Assembly: GCA_030612605.1 (NCBI GenBank)
Contig: JAUWNO010000041.1
Location: 1-10,470, forward strand
Source: Armatimonadota bacterium
GTDB lineage: Bacteria > Cloacimonadota > Cloacimonadia > Cloacimonadales > TCS61
Length of the DNA: 10,470 bases
Direction of reading: 5' to 3'
The translations under genes and the position numbers were made by a program. This document shows positions 1 to 6,391 of this stretch, in pieces; position 1 is the stretch's first letter; every line of letters begins with the position of its first letter. The notes under the pieces were generated by a model. It ran no database searches. It was not told the DNA's origin and saw nothing but the letters and a program-made list of their open reading frames with translations.

Positions 1-1
1 A

Positions 2-514
2 TTAGACGGACTCGCAGCAGGAACAATTGCTCTCGCAGCCTTTGCTCTGGGTGTGATGGCTTATATTAAGGGTAATTTTATAATAGCAAAATATCTCAAT
101 ATGGATTTCATCCAGAATGCCGGAGAATTAACTATTTTCATTTCAGCTTTAGTCGGAACTTTAATCGGATTTCTATGGTATAATACTAAACCTGCCCAGA
201 TTTTTTTAGGTGATACAGGTTCACTTTCTTTAGGTGGAATTTTAGCTGTTCTGGCAATATTAATTCGAGAAGAGATATTTCTGGCTATTGTGGGAGGTGT
301 GTTTGTGATCGAGGCTTTATCTACAATTTTGCAAAGATATTTCTTTAAATACACCCGCAAAAAAACCGGAACAGGAAAAAGAATATTCCGCTGTGCACCT
401 TTGCATCATCACTTCGAGCTTCTCGGTCATCCGGAAGAAAAAATCGTAATTAGATTCTGGATCATTGCCATGCTTCTCGTTGCCATCGGATTGGCAACTA
501 TCAAGATGAGATAA
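2..514 (+). CDS. mraY: Phospho-N-acetylmuramoyl-pentapeptide transferase MraY, C-terminal part (5' end outside window)
   Basis: MraY is the integral membrane enzyme that moves phospho-MurNAc-pentapeptide from UDP to undecaprenyl phosphate, giving lipid I. The window enters the gene in frame 2 and shows about 170 codons, roughly half of the usual ~360. The first residues read LDGLAAG, the end of the conserved NLTDGLDGLA motif. Then come FLWYNTKPAQIFLGDTGS, with the metal-binding Asp at bases 212-214, and CAPLHHHFELLGHPEEK, whose His triplet (bases 404-412) is a hallmark of the family. The end, RFWIIAMLLVAIGLATIKMR, closely resembles the E. coli C-terminus. Hydrophobic helices alternate with these cytoplasmic loops. 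A GTG at 53 is an internal Val codon, not a start. The gene would normally run straight into murD; here 830 bp of accessory DNA follows. No terminator is visible after the stop. Identification is very secure. Confidence 0.97.
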   Translation, partial: LDGLAAGTIALAAFALGVMAYIKGNFIIAKYLNMDFIQNAGELTIFISALVGTLIGFLWYNTKPAQIFLGDTGSLSLGGILAVLAILIREEIFLAIVGGVFVIEALSTILQRYFFKYTRKKTGTGKRIFRCAPLHHHFELLGHPEEKIVIRFWIIAMLLVAIGLATIKMR

Positions 515-604
515 ATCTTTCAGTGAAAAAAATTAAGCTGTCCCAATGCAGCATGCACCTTGTTAGAAGCGATAGCGAATTAATAAAAAAGTTAAAGTAT
601 CTGA

Positions 605-626
605 AAAAAAAATAAGGATTTTTTTT
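605..626. repeat. A/T-only palindrome upstream of the toxin gene
   Basis: Nine-base arms, A8T (605-613) and AT8 (618-626), flank the loop AAGG. It lies in the 174 bp gene-free spacer between mraY and the toxin (515-688). An A/T stem is weak as RNA, so a real terminator is doubtful. It could instead be a bent, UP-element-like tract before the promoter of the toxin module. The rest of the spacer shows only short words and no ORF. Confidence 0.35.
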
Positions 627-688
627 AAAATTTGACTTTACAGAAATAATTATCAATTTTCTTTCTATTATCAAAATAAGGATGGAAG

Positions 689-952
689 ATGTTTTATAAA
701 ATTGAATTCAAACCAAGATCAATTAAAGACTGTATAAGAATCCCAAAAGTTGATTTAGAAAAGCTGTTTAAGAAAATTGATGCTTTATCGGACAACTTGT
801 CGGGCGATGTAACAAAATTAACTAATTTTACACCTGAATATCGAATGAGAAGCGGAAATTATCGTGTATTATTTGAAATCGAGAGAAACAAAATTATTAT
901 TTATAGAATATTACAGAGAAAAGACGTTTATCAAAAAGGAGGATTAAAATGA
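689..952 (+). CDS. RelE/ParE-superfamily toxin of a type II toxin-antitoxin module
   Basis: An 87-residue basic protein with the pattern of RelE/ParE-fold toxins. An N-terminal strand (FYKIEFKPRSIKD) is followed by a helical hairpin around residues 22-38. Next comes the segment DVTKLTNFTPEYRMRSGNYR (40-59), then strands LFEIERNKIIIYRILQRKDV (61-80) ending in Tyr81. The RxRxGxYRVLFE core and the C-terminal R-K-D-V-Y are typical of RelE-like ribosome-dependent mRNA interferases. ParE-type gyrase inhibitors share the fold, so the target cannot be read with certainty. The start at 689 is set by AAGGA (678-682), 6 nt upstream. The toxin gene comes first and overlaps the antitoxin by 4 nt (ATGA), the reverse of classical relBE order. 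The module sits between mraY and murD, an unusual place that suggests insertion. The gene is intact by eye. Confidence 0.85.
   Translation: MFYKIEFKPRSIKDCIRIPKVDLEKLFKKIDALSDNLSGDVTKLTNFTPEYRMRSGNYRVLFEIERNKIIIYRILQRKDVYQKGGLK
936..942 (+). promoter_or_regulatory. Strong Shine-Dalgarno site for the antitoxin, inside the toxin gene
   Basis: AAGGAGG lies 6 nt before the antitoxin ATG at 949 and within the last codons of the toxin. The toxin has only AAGGA. The stronger site plus the ATGA stop-start overlap would favour antitoxin synthesis from the shared message, which is what a second-position antitoxin needs. Confidence 0.7.
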
Positions 953-1149
953 TAGCTCTACACCCAAATATATTAAGCAAAAATGGTAAAAAAGAATTTG
1001 CTGTTTTACCCTTTGAGGAATTTGAACAGTTAAAAGAAGTTGCTGATAAATACGAAGATTTAATTGAACTACGAAAAGCAAAAGTAGAAGAATATCATTT
1101 ACCAACAAAACATATTTCTGAAGTTAAGAAAATACTCCATATTGACTAA
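949..1149 (+). CDS. Small antitoxin of the type II toxin-antitoxin module (Phd/YefM- or RelB-like)
   Basis: A 66-residue protein that should bind and neutralise the upstream toxin. It begins MIALHPNILSKNGKKEFAVL, then PFEEFEQLKEVADKYEDLIE, a conserved arrangement (HP.yl...G.k.fvvLp.eEfe.l.e.led..dl..lr.ak) in small antitoxins annotated as Phd/YefM-like or RelB-like. Residues 22-48 look helical and charged, suiting the toxin-wrapping helix. The C-terminus (SEVKKILHID) resembles the S.EEVKK.L ending of such antitoxins. It lacks the long N-terminal dimerisation domain of full Phd, so DNA binding and autoregulation are uncertain. The start is fixed by AAGGAGG 6 nt upstream and the 4 nt overlap with the toxin. 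The final Asp codon and stop overlap the -35 element of a promoter facing murD. The family name is less certain than its role. Confidence 0.78.
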   Translation: MIALHPNILSKNGKKEFAVLPFEEFEQLKEVADKYEDLIELRKAKVEEYHLPTKHISEVKKILHID

Positions 1150-1170
1150 TATGAATCTATAATTCATAAT
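1142..1170 (+). promoter_or_regulatory. Candidate sigma70-type promoter for murD and downstream genes
   Basis: TTGACT (1142-1147) and CATAAT (1165-1170) each match the consensus hexamer at 5 of 6 positions and are separated by exactly 17 nt. The -35 overlaps the antitoxin stop codon. Transcription would start near 1177, leaving a leader of about 168 nt before murD. It would resupply the dcw genes cut off from the upstream promoter by the inserted module. In AT-rich DNA such matches arise by chance, and FCB bacteria may use a different promoter grammar. Confidence 0.5.
1150..1168. repeat. Perfect 7 bp inverted repeat inside the promoter (possible operator)
   Basis: TATGAAT (1150-1156) and ATTCATA (1162-1168) are perfect inverted arms around CTATA. 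The palindrome fills most of the spacer between the -35 and -10 hexamers and covers four bases of the -10, the position expected for a repressor site. There is no T-tract after it, so it is not a terminator. A role in control by the antitoxin or toxin-antitoxin complex is only a possibility. Confidence 0.4.
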
Positions 1171-1177
1171 AGGCAAA

Positions 1178-1300
1178 GCAAGAAGAGAAGTGGGCAGAAA
1201 CCTGTCTTGCGGGTAAGTTGCATACAGTATTGCTTTCATCCTAATTGAACTATCCCGTTGCTGTCGGAGACTTAATTCAATTTTTTGTTGAGTGAATTAA
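1178..1300 (+). other. Hairpin-rich leader upstream of murD
   Basis: The gene-free stretch 1150-1344 contains several inverted repeats in a row. GCAAGA (1178-1183) pairs with TCTTGC (1205-1210). CGGG-TA-AGTT (1210-1219) pairs with AACT-AT-CCCG (1248-1257) across a 2x2 internal loop, with a 28 nt terminal loop. TTAATTCA (1272-1279) pairs with TGAATTAA (1293-1300). The first two share base 1210, so they are nearly adjacent or exclusive. It could be a structured leader of the murD transcript or the decayed end of an inserted element. It matches no riboswitch class I know. Confidence 0.35.
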
Positions 1301-1344
1301 ATATTAATCACGAAATTACTCATCTTTGAAAAAGCGATAAAATT

Positions 1345-2679
1345 ATGAATCTAAAGAATAGAAGAATCAGTATTTTAGGAATGGCAAAAAGCGGATTAGC
1401 TGCTGCGAAAAAAATTCATGAACATGGCGGTATTCCATTTCTGAGTGAATTAAAAACTGAAGAAAATATCAATGATTCTCTCTTCATAAAAAAAAGATTC
1501 GATTGTGAATTTGAAGGTCACACAGAAAAATTATTCAATTCGGATTTTATCATTGTGAGTCCTGGAATTCCTTTGAATATTCCTATCCTTCAAAAAGCAA
1601 AAGCAAAAAATATCAAACTTATCAGCGAAATCGAATTGGGTTTTTTACTCAAACATCCTGATAGCAAAATCATTGCTGTAACCGGCTCCAACGGAAAAAG
1701 CACAACTGTCAGCTTAATCCAACATATTTTGCAAACAGCTGGTTACAAATCCATCTTAGCAGGAAATATTGGAAATGCTCTCACTTCATTCCCAATTGAA
1801 AAAAAGGGAATCGATTTCATCGTGTTGGAATTAAGCAGTTTTCAGTTGGATCTGATAGATACATTCAAAGCAGATGTGGGAGTAATTTTAAATATCACTC
1901 CAGACCATTTAAATAGATATTCCTCTTTTGATGATTATGCAAATGCCAAAATGAATATTTTTAAAAATCAAACTGAAAATAATCTTGCCATTCTTAACCT
2001 GGATGATGTCACGCTATTAAAATTCTATCATAAAATCATATCTACAATAAAAACTTTTTCATTGAAATCTAAAGCTGATGCATTTTTCGATGGAAATTTC
2101 ATTATTCATCAAAAAGATAAATTTTCTTTGAAAGACACAAAATTATTTGGACCTCATAATATCTCAAATATTATGGCTTCAATTCTTGCAGTTTCTTATT
2201 TAGGAATTAATTCAGAAATTATTAGAAAATCTTTAAAAACATTCTCTCCTCTTACCCATCGTTTGGAATTCATCACACAAATAAATAGCGTCACATTCTT
2301 TAACGATTCTAAAGCAACTAATACGGATTCTGTGAAATTTGCTCTTAAATCGTTTGGGAAACCTGTCAGAATTATTATGGGAGGTTCTGATAAAGAAGAA
2401 GATTTTTCTGTCCTGAATCCGCTTCTGAAAAAACAGGCAAAGAAGATTTATCTTATCGGTGAAACTGCCAGCAAAATGAAAGAAATCTTCAAATCTGTTA
2501 CAGACATTTCGACATTTACTGATTTCAAAAAATGTATTTTCACTGCTTTTTCTGAAGCTGAAAAAGATGACATAATCCTGCTTTCCCCGGGATGTGCAAG
2601 TTTTGATATGTTCAACAATTTTGAGGATCGAGGTAACACCTTTAGAAAAATCGTGATGGAACTGAGAAATGAAAACTAA
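1345..2679 (+). CDS. murD: UDP-N-acetylmuramoyl-L-alanine--D-glutamate ligase MurD
   Basis: A cytoplasmic ATP-dependent ligase that adds D-Glu to UDP-MurNAc-L-Ala. Its 444 residues match the usual ~440-450. The N-terminal Rossmann-like domain opens RRISILGMAKSGLAA (6-20). The central Mur-ligase domain has the ATP loop GSNGKSTT (114-121), LELSSFQL (161-168) and NITPDHLNRY (183-192). HNISN (271-275) comes next. The C-terminal domain has HRLE (305-308), FFNDSKATNTDS (318-329), GGSDKEEDF (346-354) and LLSPGCASFDMFNNFEDRG (412-430). SSFQLD plus the DSKATN motif mark MurD rather than MurC, MurE or MurF. The ATG at 1345 places the Rossmann glycine motif at the normal distance, but no Shine-Dalgarno is visible before it. 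The 3' end overlaps ftsW by 11 nt. It is the first gene after the toxin-antitoxin insertion and probably relies on the promoter near 1142-1170. Confidence 0.97.
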   Translation: MNLKNRRISILGMAKSGLAAAKKIHEHGGIPFLSELKTEENINDSLFIKKRFDCEFEGHTEKLFNSDFIIVSPGIPLNIPILQKAKAKNIKLISEIELGFLLKHPDSKIIAVTGSNGKSTTVSLIQHILQTAGYKSILAGNIGNALTSFPIEKKGIDFIVLELSSFQLDLIDTFKADVGVILNITPDHLNRYSSFDDYANAKMNIFKNQTENNLAILNLDDVTLLKFYHKIISTIKTFSLKSKADAFFDGNFIIHQKDKFSLKDTKLFGPHNISNIMASILAVSYLGINSEIIRKSLKTFSPLTHRLEFITQINSVTFFNDSKATNTDSVKFALKSFGKPVRIIMGGSDKEEDFSVLNPLLKKQAKKIYLIGETASKMKEIFKSVTDISTFTDFKKCIFTAFSEAEKDDIILLSPGCASFDMFNNFEDRGNTFRKIVMELRNEN

Positions 2680-3805
2680 AAGTTATATCGCAGATTATGA
2701 CCATCTGATTTTTTTCGCTTATATTATCCTTGTTTTCATCGGACTTTATATGCAGTTAAATATCAGTTCCGTTCGTACAGATATGTCCTTTTTCTACAGG
2801 CAATCTATCTGGTTTATGATTTCTCTTGCTTCAGTCTGGTTTGCATTTAAAGTTATAAACCTCAAAAAAATCAGAAAATATATTATCATCTTTGTATTCT
2901 TAACAATCGCACTTCTTGTTCTCGTTTTGCTTTTTGGTACTGATGTTAAAGGAGGAACAAGAAGCCTGAGAATCTGGAAAATCAGTATTCAGCCGAGTTT
3001 GATAGCCCGGGTTGTGCTGGTTCTCTATTTCGCTCACATTCTTGATAGAAAAAAAGATTTTTTAAAAAATTCGCACCCGATTGGATTCATAAGAAATTTT
3101 CATCCTCTGATAGTTTTTTCCATAATAATCTTTGGCTTAATCTTATATGAAAAGCATTTCAGCCCTCTTGTTATTTCCGGTTTTACCTTATTATCTCTTT
3201 TGTGGCTTGCTAAAATACGATTCTCAACTATTTCAATAATTCTGACAATTATCCTGATTTGTGGATTTTTAGTCATAAAATTCGGTCCGGAATATCGAAA
3301 TGAAAGAATGGAAATTTATGCTAAATATTCTCTTTTTCATAAGATATTTAACAAACAAAGCGATTATCAGGGTGAGAAGAACTATCAAGTTAAAGAAAGT
3401 CTGATTTCGCTTTCCAGTGGAAAAATATTCGGAACATTTCCTGGTAGAGGAACCGGAAAACACTATTTCCTTCCGGAAGCAAAAACAGATTATATCTTCG
3501 CAATCATCGGTGAAGAATTTGGATTTATTGGAGCTTTTTTTGTTTTAGGATTATATATTTTTCTTTTTTATCGTTCTCTGAAATCTTCAAATAAAAAGGA
3601 GAACTTATTTCTGAAATTAGCTGGATACGGGCTGGGAATGAATATATTTTTTAATGCAATGGTAAATATCGGAGTTGGGATGTCTGCACTTCCTTCCACT
3701 GGTGTTACATTACCTTTTATAAGTTACGGAGGTACATCGCTTCTGGTCAATTCTTTTTCAATCGGATTATTATTAAATATCAGTGCGAAACGCACAAACT
3801 TTTAA
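2669..3805 (+). CDS. ftsW: Septal peptidoglycan glycosyltransferase FtsW (SEDS family)
   Basis: A polytopic inner-membrane protein of 378 residues with about ten hydrophobic segments. SEDS proteins polymerise lipid II; FtsW does so at the septum with a partner class B PBP. FtsW rather than RodA is favoured by the dcw location and by GRGTGKHYFLPEAKTDYIFA (259-278), which includes the putative catalytic Asp274, followed by IIGEEFGFIGAF (279-290). SALPSTGVTLPFISYGGTSL (339-358) is the C-terminal SEDS signature. An oddity is IQPSLIAR (107-114): the family norm is QPSE(x)AK, and both the Glu and the Lys are changed (to Leu111 and Arg114). The nearby RRW-type motif is also altered (GGTRSLRIW, 95-103). 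The gene starts inside the end of murD, with no strong ribosome site of its own, so translation is likely coupled. The identity is secure despite the substitutions. Confidence 0.94.
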   Translation: MKTKSYIADYDHLIFFAYIILVFIGLYMQLNISSVRTDMSFFYRQSIWFMISLASVWFAFKVINLKKIRKYIIIFVFLTIALLVLVLLFGTDVKGGTRSLRIWKISIQPSLIARVVLVLYFAHILDRKKDFLKNSHPIGFIRNFHPLIVFSIIIFGLILYEKHFSPLVISGFTLLSLLWLAKIRFSTISIILTIILICGFLVIKFGPEYRNERMEIYAKYSLFHKIFNKQSDYQGEKNYQVKESLISLSSGKIFGTFPGRGTGKHYFLPEAKTDYIFAIIGEEFGFIGAFFVLGLYIFLFYRSLKSSNKKENLFLKLAGYGLGMNIFFNAMVNIGVGMSALPSTGVTLPFISYGGTSLLVNSFSIGLLLNISAKRTNF

Positions 3806-3817
3806 AAGAAGATTTTA

Positions 3818-4912
3818 ATGAGAGAAGCAAGAAACTCAAAAAGAATTCTGATTGCTGCCGGTGGAACCGGGGGACATATCATTCCAGCGATATCTATCTC
3901 GAAAGAATTACAAAAACGAGGAATTGAGATTTTATTTGTGGGAAACAAGAACAGCATGGAAGAAAATTTAGTGAAAGATGAAGCGATCGATTTTCGAGCT
4001 ATTGATGTACAAAAATTATACCGGAAATTCACTTTCTCTCATATAAAATTTCCCTTCAAATTGTTGAAAAGTATTTATGATTCAAAAAAAATCATTCGAG
4101 AGTTTAAACCTGATGCATTTCTTGGAACCGGAGGTTTCGTTTCCGGTCCGGTTGGATATGCTACTCATTTGAAAAATATTCCGATTTTCCTCCAGGAACA
4201 AAACAGCTATCCGGGTTTGACCACCAGAAAATTGAGTAAATATGCTCAGAAAATATTTTTGGGAAATGCAGGAGCTGAAAAATACTTGAAAATTGATAAG
4301 CTGGTAGTTTCCGGAAATCCGATAAATTCAAATGTAATCAAAGAAAATGAGAAGATCGATTTTGAAAAATATGGACTGAAGAAAGATTCTTTCAAGATTT
4401 TTCTTACTGGCGGAAGTCAGGGTTCGGTAGTTCTGAATAAAACTCTTTATCCAATTCTTGAAGAACTTTTACAACAGAATATCGAAATTATCTGGCAAAT
4501 TGGAAAATACAGTTTTGATATTTTTTTTCCTAAAGTAAAAGAGATAAAAGGTATATTCGCTTTTGAATTTACAAATGAAATAGGAAAAATTTATAACTCT
4601 GTTGATCTGGTGATTTGCCGTGCAGGTGCATTAACTCTGGCAGAATTAGAAACAAAAAAAATTCCTTCGATTCTCATTCCTCTCCCCTCTGCTGCTGAAA
4701 ATCATCAATATTATAATGCTCTGGAATTAAAAAATAAAAAAGTTGCGGAAATAATTCTGCAGAAAGATTTGAATCCTGAAATTCTTAAAGTAAGAATTCT
4801 TGAGATGATAGGAAAATATCTGGAAATGCGAGAGAATTTTGGGGAAATGAATCATAAAGATGCAGCTACTAAAATTGCTGAAGAAATAATTTCAAACTTA
4901 AAGGAAAAATAA
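3818..4912 (+). CDS. murG: Lipid II synthase MurG (UDP-GlcNAc transferase)
   Basis: A peripheral membrane GT-B glycosyltransferase that adds GlcNAc to lipid I, giving lipid II, the substrate of FtsW. Its 364 residues are normal for the family. The N-terminal glycine loop is GGTGGH (15-20), with a second loop GTGGFVSGPVG (103-113) and then LQEQNSYPGLTTRKLSKYA (125-143) facing lipid I. GNPIN (166-170) leads to the C-terminal domain. There GGSQGSVVLN (198-207), CRAGALTLAELE (267-278) and PLPSAAENHQYYNA (288-301) form the UDP-GlcNAc site. The start follows the ftsW stop by 12 nt with a weak purine-rich AGAAG site. The downstream murC ATG follows the murG stop directly with no gap, so the genes are surely co-transcribed. 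Nothing looks broken. Confidence 0.97.
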   Translation: MREARNSKRILIAAGGTGGHIIPAISISKELQKRGIEILFVGNKNSMEENLVKDEAIDFRAIDVQKLYRKFTFSHIKFPFKLLKSIYDSKKIIREFKPDAFLGTGGFVSGPVGYATHLKNIPIFLQEQNSYPGLTTRKLSKYAQKIFLGNAGAEKYLKIDKLVVSGNPINSNVIKENEKIDFEKYGLKKDSFKIFLTGGSQGSVVLNKTLYPILEELLQQNIEIIWQIGKYSFDIFFPKVKEIKGIFAFEFTNEIGKIYNSVDLVICRAGALTLAELETKKIPSILIPLPSAAENHQYYNALELKNKKVAEIILQKDLNPEILKVRILEMIGKYLEMRENFGEMNHKDAATKIAEEIISNLKEK

Positions 4913-6274
4913 ATGCTTGGAAAAACAAAAAAAATTCATTTTGTAGGAATCGGTGGTATTGGAATGAGCGGAATTGCAGAATTACTTTTAAATCAGGGTT
5001 TTAAGATTTCCGGCTCGGATATGGTTTGCACAAAAATTACAGACCACTTAATTACTAAAGGTGCAACTATTAGCGAAGGACATGATGCAAAATTAATAAA
5101 AGATGCAGATGTTGTGGTGAAATCTTCTGCTGTAAAAGATGATAATCCGGAAATTGCTGCAGCTCTGGCAAATAAAATTCCAGTCATACGAAGAGCAGAA
5201 ATGCTATCGGAAATTATGAGAATGAGCTACGGGATCGGGATTGCAGGAACTCACGGAAAAACTTCAACTACTTCCATGGTTGGCAGTGTACTCTCTGCTG
5301 CAAAGCTGAATCCAACAGTAATCGTGGGTGGAATCGTAAAAAATTATGGCTCGAATAATCTTCTTGGTTCAGGAAAATATATTGTTGTTGAAGCAGACGA
5401 ATTTGACCGTTCTTTTCTCACATTAAGCCCAATTATTGCAGGCATCACGAATATCGAAGCAGATCACCTCGATTGTTACACTGACCTTGAAGGAGTGAAA
5501 AAAGCATTTATTGAATATGCCAATAAAGTACCTTTTTTCGGTAGTGTTATTGCATGTCTGGATGATCATGGAGTTCAATCCGTAATTCCTTATATTAACA
5601 AGAAAATTGTTACTTACGGACTTTCCAAACAAGCAAATATTCAAGCAGTTGATATTGAAATGAAAAATTTCAAATCCTGTTATACTGCTTTTCTGAATAA
5701 CAAAGAATTAGGAAAAGTCGAATTGAACGTTATGGGAACACATAATATTTTGAATTCTCTTTTAGCAATTGGAACCGGTCTGGAAATAGATATTCCCTTC
5801 GATTTGATCAGGAAGGGTTTATCAGATTATAATGGTGTTTTTCGTCGGTTTGAATTTAAAGGTGAAAAAGATGGAATTACTGTTTATGATGATTACGCTC
5901 ATCATCCAACCGAAATAGAAGCAACTTTAAAAGGAGTAAGAGACAGCACAAATAAGAGAATCGTGGTAGTTTTCCAACCTCATTTATTTTCCCGAACTCA
6001 GGATTTTTACAAAGAATTCGGCAGTTCTTTCTATCAATCTGATCTGCTAATTATTACTCCAATTTTTCCTGCTCGTGAAAAACCTATTAAAGGAGTTTCG
6101 GGAAAATTAATTGCTGATGCTGCCATTCAATCCGGACACAAAAACGTATATTATGTAAGTAAAAATGAAGACATTCTTAAAAAAATCAAATCATTAGCCA
6201 GAGAAGATGATATTGTGATTACAATGGGAGCAGGTACGATTTATAAATTCGGAGAAAAATTTCTTGAAGAATAG
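4913..6274 (+). CDS. murC: UDP-N-acetylmuramate--L-alanine ligase MurC
   Basis: A cytoplasmic ATP-dependent ligase that attaches L-Ala, the first stem-peptide residue, to UDP-MurNAc. Its 453 residues are typical. The N-terminal dinucleotide-like motif is FVGIGGIGMSGIAELL (10-25). The central domain carries GTHGKTSTT (112-120), VVEADEFDRSFL (158-169) and NIEADHLDCY (180-189). GTHNILNSLLA (275-285) precedes the C-terminal domain, which has GVFRRFE (308-314), YDDYAHHPTEI (325-335), FQPHLFSRT (354-362) and GAGTIYKFGE (439-448). The AHHPTEI block is specific to MurC and Mpl; the dcw context and length choose MurC. AAGGA at 4901-4905, inside the end of murG, lies 7 nt before the ATG. It is the last gene of the first compact block: 207 bp of palindromic non-coding DNA follow. 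Confidence 0.97.
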   Translation: MLGKTKKIHFVGIGGIGMSGIAELLLNQGFKISGSDMVCTKITDHLITKGATISEGHDAKLIKDADVVVKSSAVKDDNPEIAAALANKIPVIRRAEMLSEIMRMSYGIGIAGTHGKTSTTSMVGSVLSAAKLNPTVIVGGIVKNYGSNNLLGSGKYIVVEADEFDRSFLTLSPIIAGITNIEADHLDCYTDLEGVKKAFIEYANKVPFFGSVIACLDDHGVQSVIPYINKKIVTYGLSKQANIQAVDIEMKNFKSCYTAFLNNKELGKVELNVMGTHNILNSLLAIGTGLEIDIPFDLIRKGLSDYNGVFRRFEFKGEKDGITVYDDYAHHPTEIEATLKGVRDSTNKRIVVVFQPHLFSRTQDFYKEFGSSFYQSDLLIITPIFPAREKPIKGVSGKLIADAAIQSGHKNVYYVSKNEDILKKIKSLAREDDIVITMGAGTIYKFGEKFLEE

Positions 6275-6280
6275 AGTATT

Positions 6281-6366
6281 TTTCACCTCACTTCAATCCT
6301 CTCCTAAAAGATAGGAAGATTTTTTCTCCTTCTCCTCGATAGGAGAAGGTCGGGATGAGGTGGAAA
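6281..6366. repeat. Palindromic intergenic element A (imperfect inverted repeat with inner hairpin)
   Basis: It begins 7 nt after the murC stop. The outer ends are inverted: TTTCACCTCA (6281-6290) against TGAGGTGGAAA (6356-6366, one extra G), and the similarity continues inward with gaps. Inside lies CCTTCTCCT-CGAT-AGGAGAAGG (6328-6349), a perfect 9 bp stem with a 4 nt loop. A diverged copy of the same unit precedes it (CTCCT..GATAGGA, 6301-6316). The T-run at 6320-6325 is before, not after, the strong stem, so a + strand terminator is unlikely. The design resembles dispersed MITE- or REP-like intergenic repeats; copy number cannot be judged from one window. Confidence 0.6.
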
Positions 6367-6391
6367 TAAGATTCATTGGATTTTTACAGCT

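Noticed and set aside
53..514. A separate 153-residue gene starting at GTG 53
   Set aside because: The frame is open back to the window edge and encodes continuous MraY sequence (LDGLAAG), so this GTG is an internal codon.
537..583. Integron attC-like site (CTTGTTAGAAGCG) before the toxin-antitoxin module
   Set aside because: It resembles the GTTRRRY core, but no pairing RYYYAAC partner or proper attC stem is present, and no matching site lies on the other side.
632..671. Promoter for the toxin module using TTGACT at 632-637
   Set aside because: No -10 hexamer lies at 16-18 nt. TATTAT at 666-671 is too far away and too close to the toxin ribosome site. The -35-like word alone is not enough.
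6300..6325. Rho-independent terminator after murC
   Set aside because: Only a 4 bp stem (TCCT/AGGA) precedes the T-run; the strong 9 bp stem follows it and is not followed by T's.
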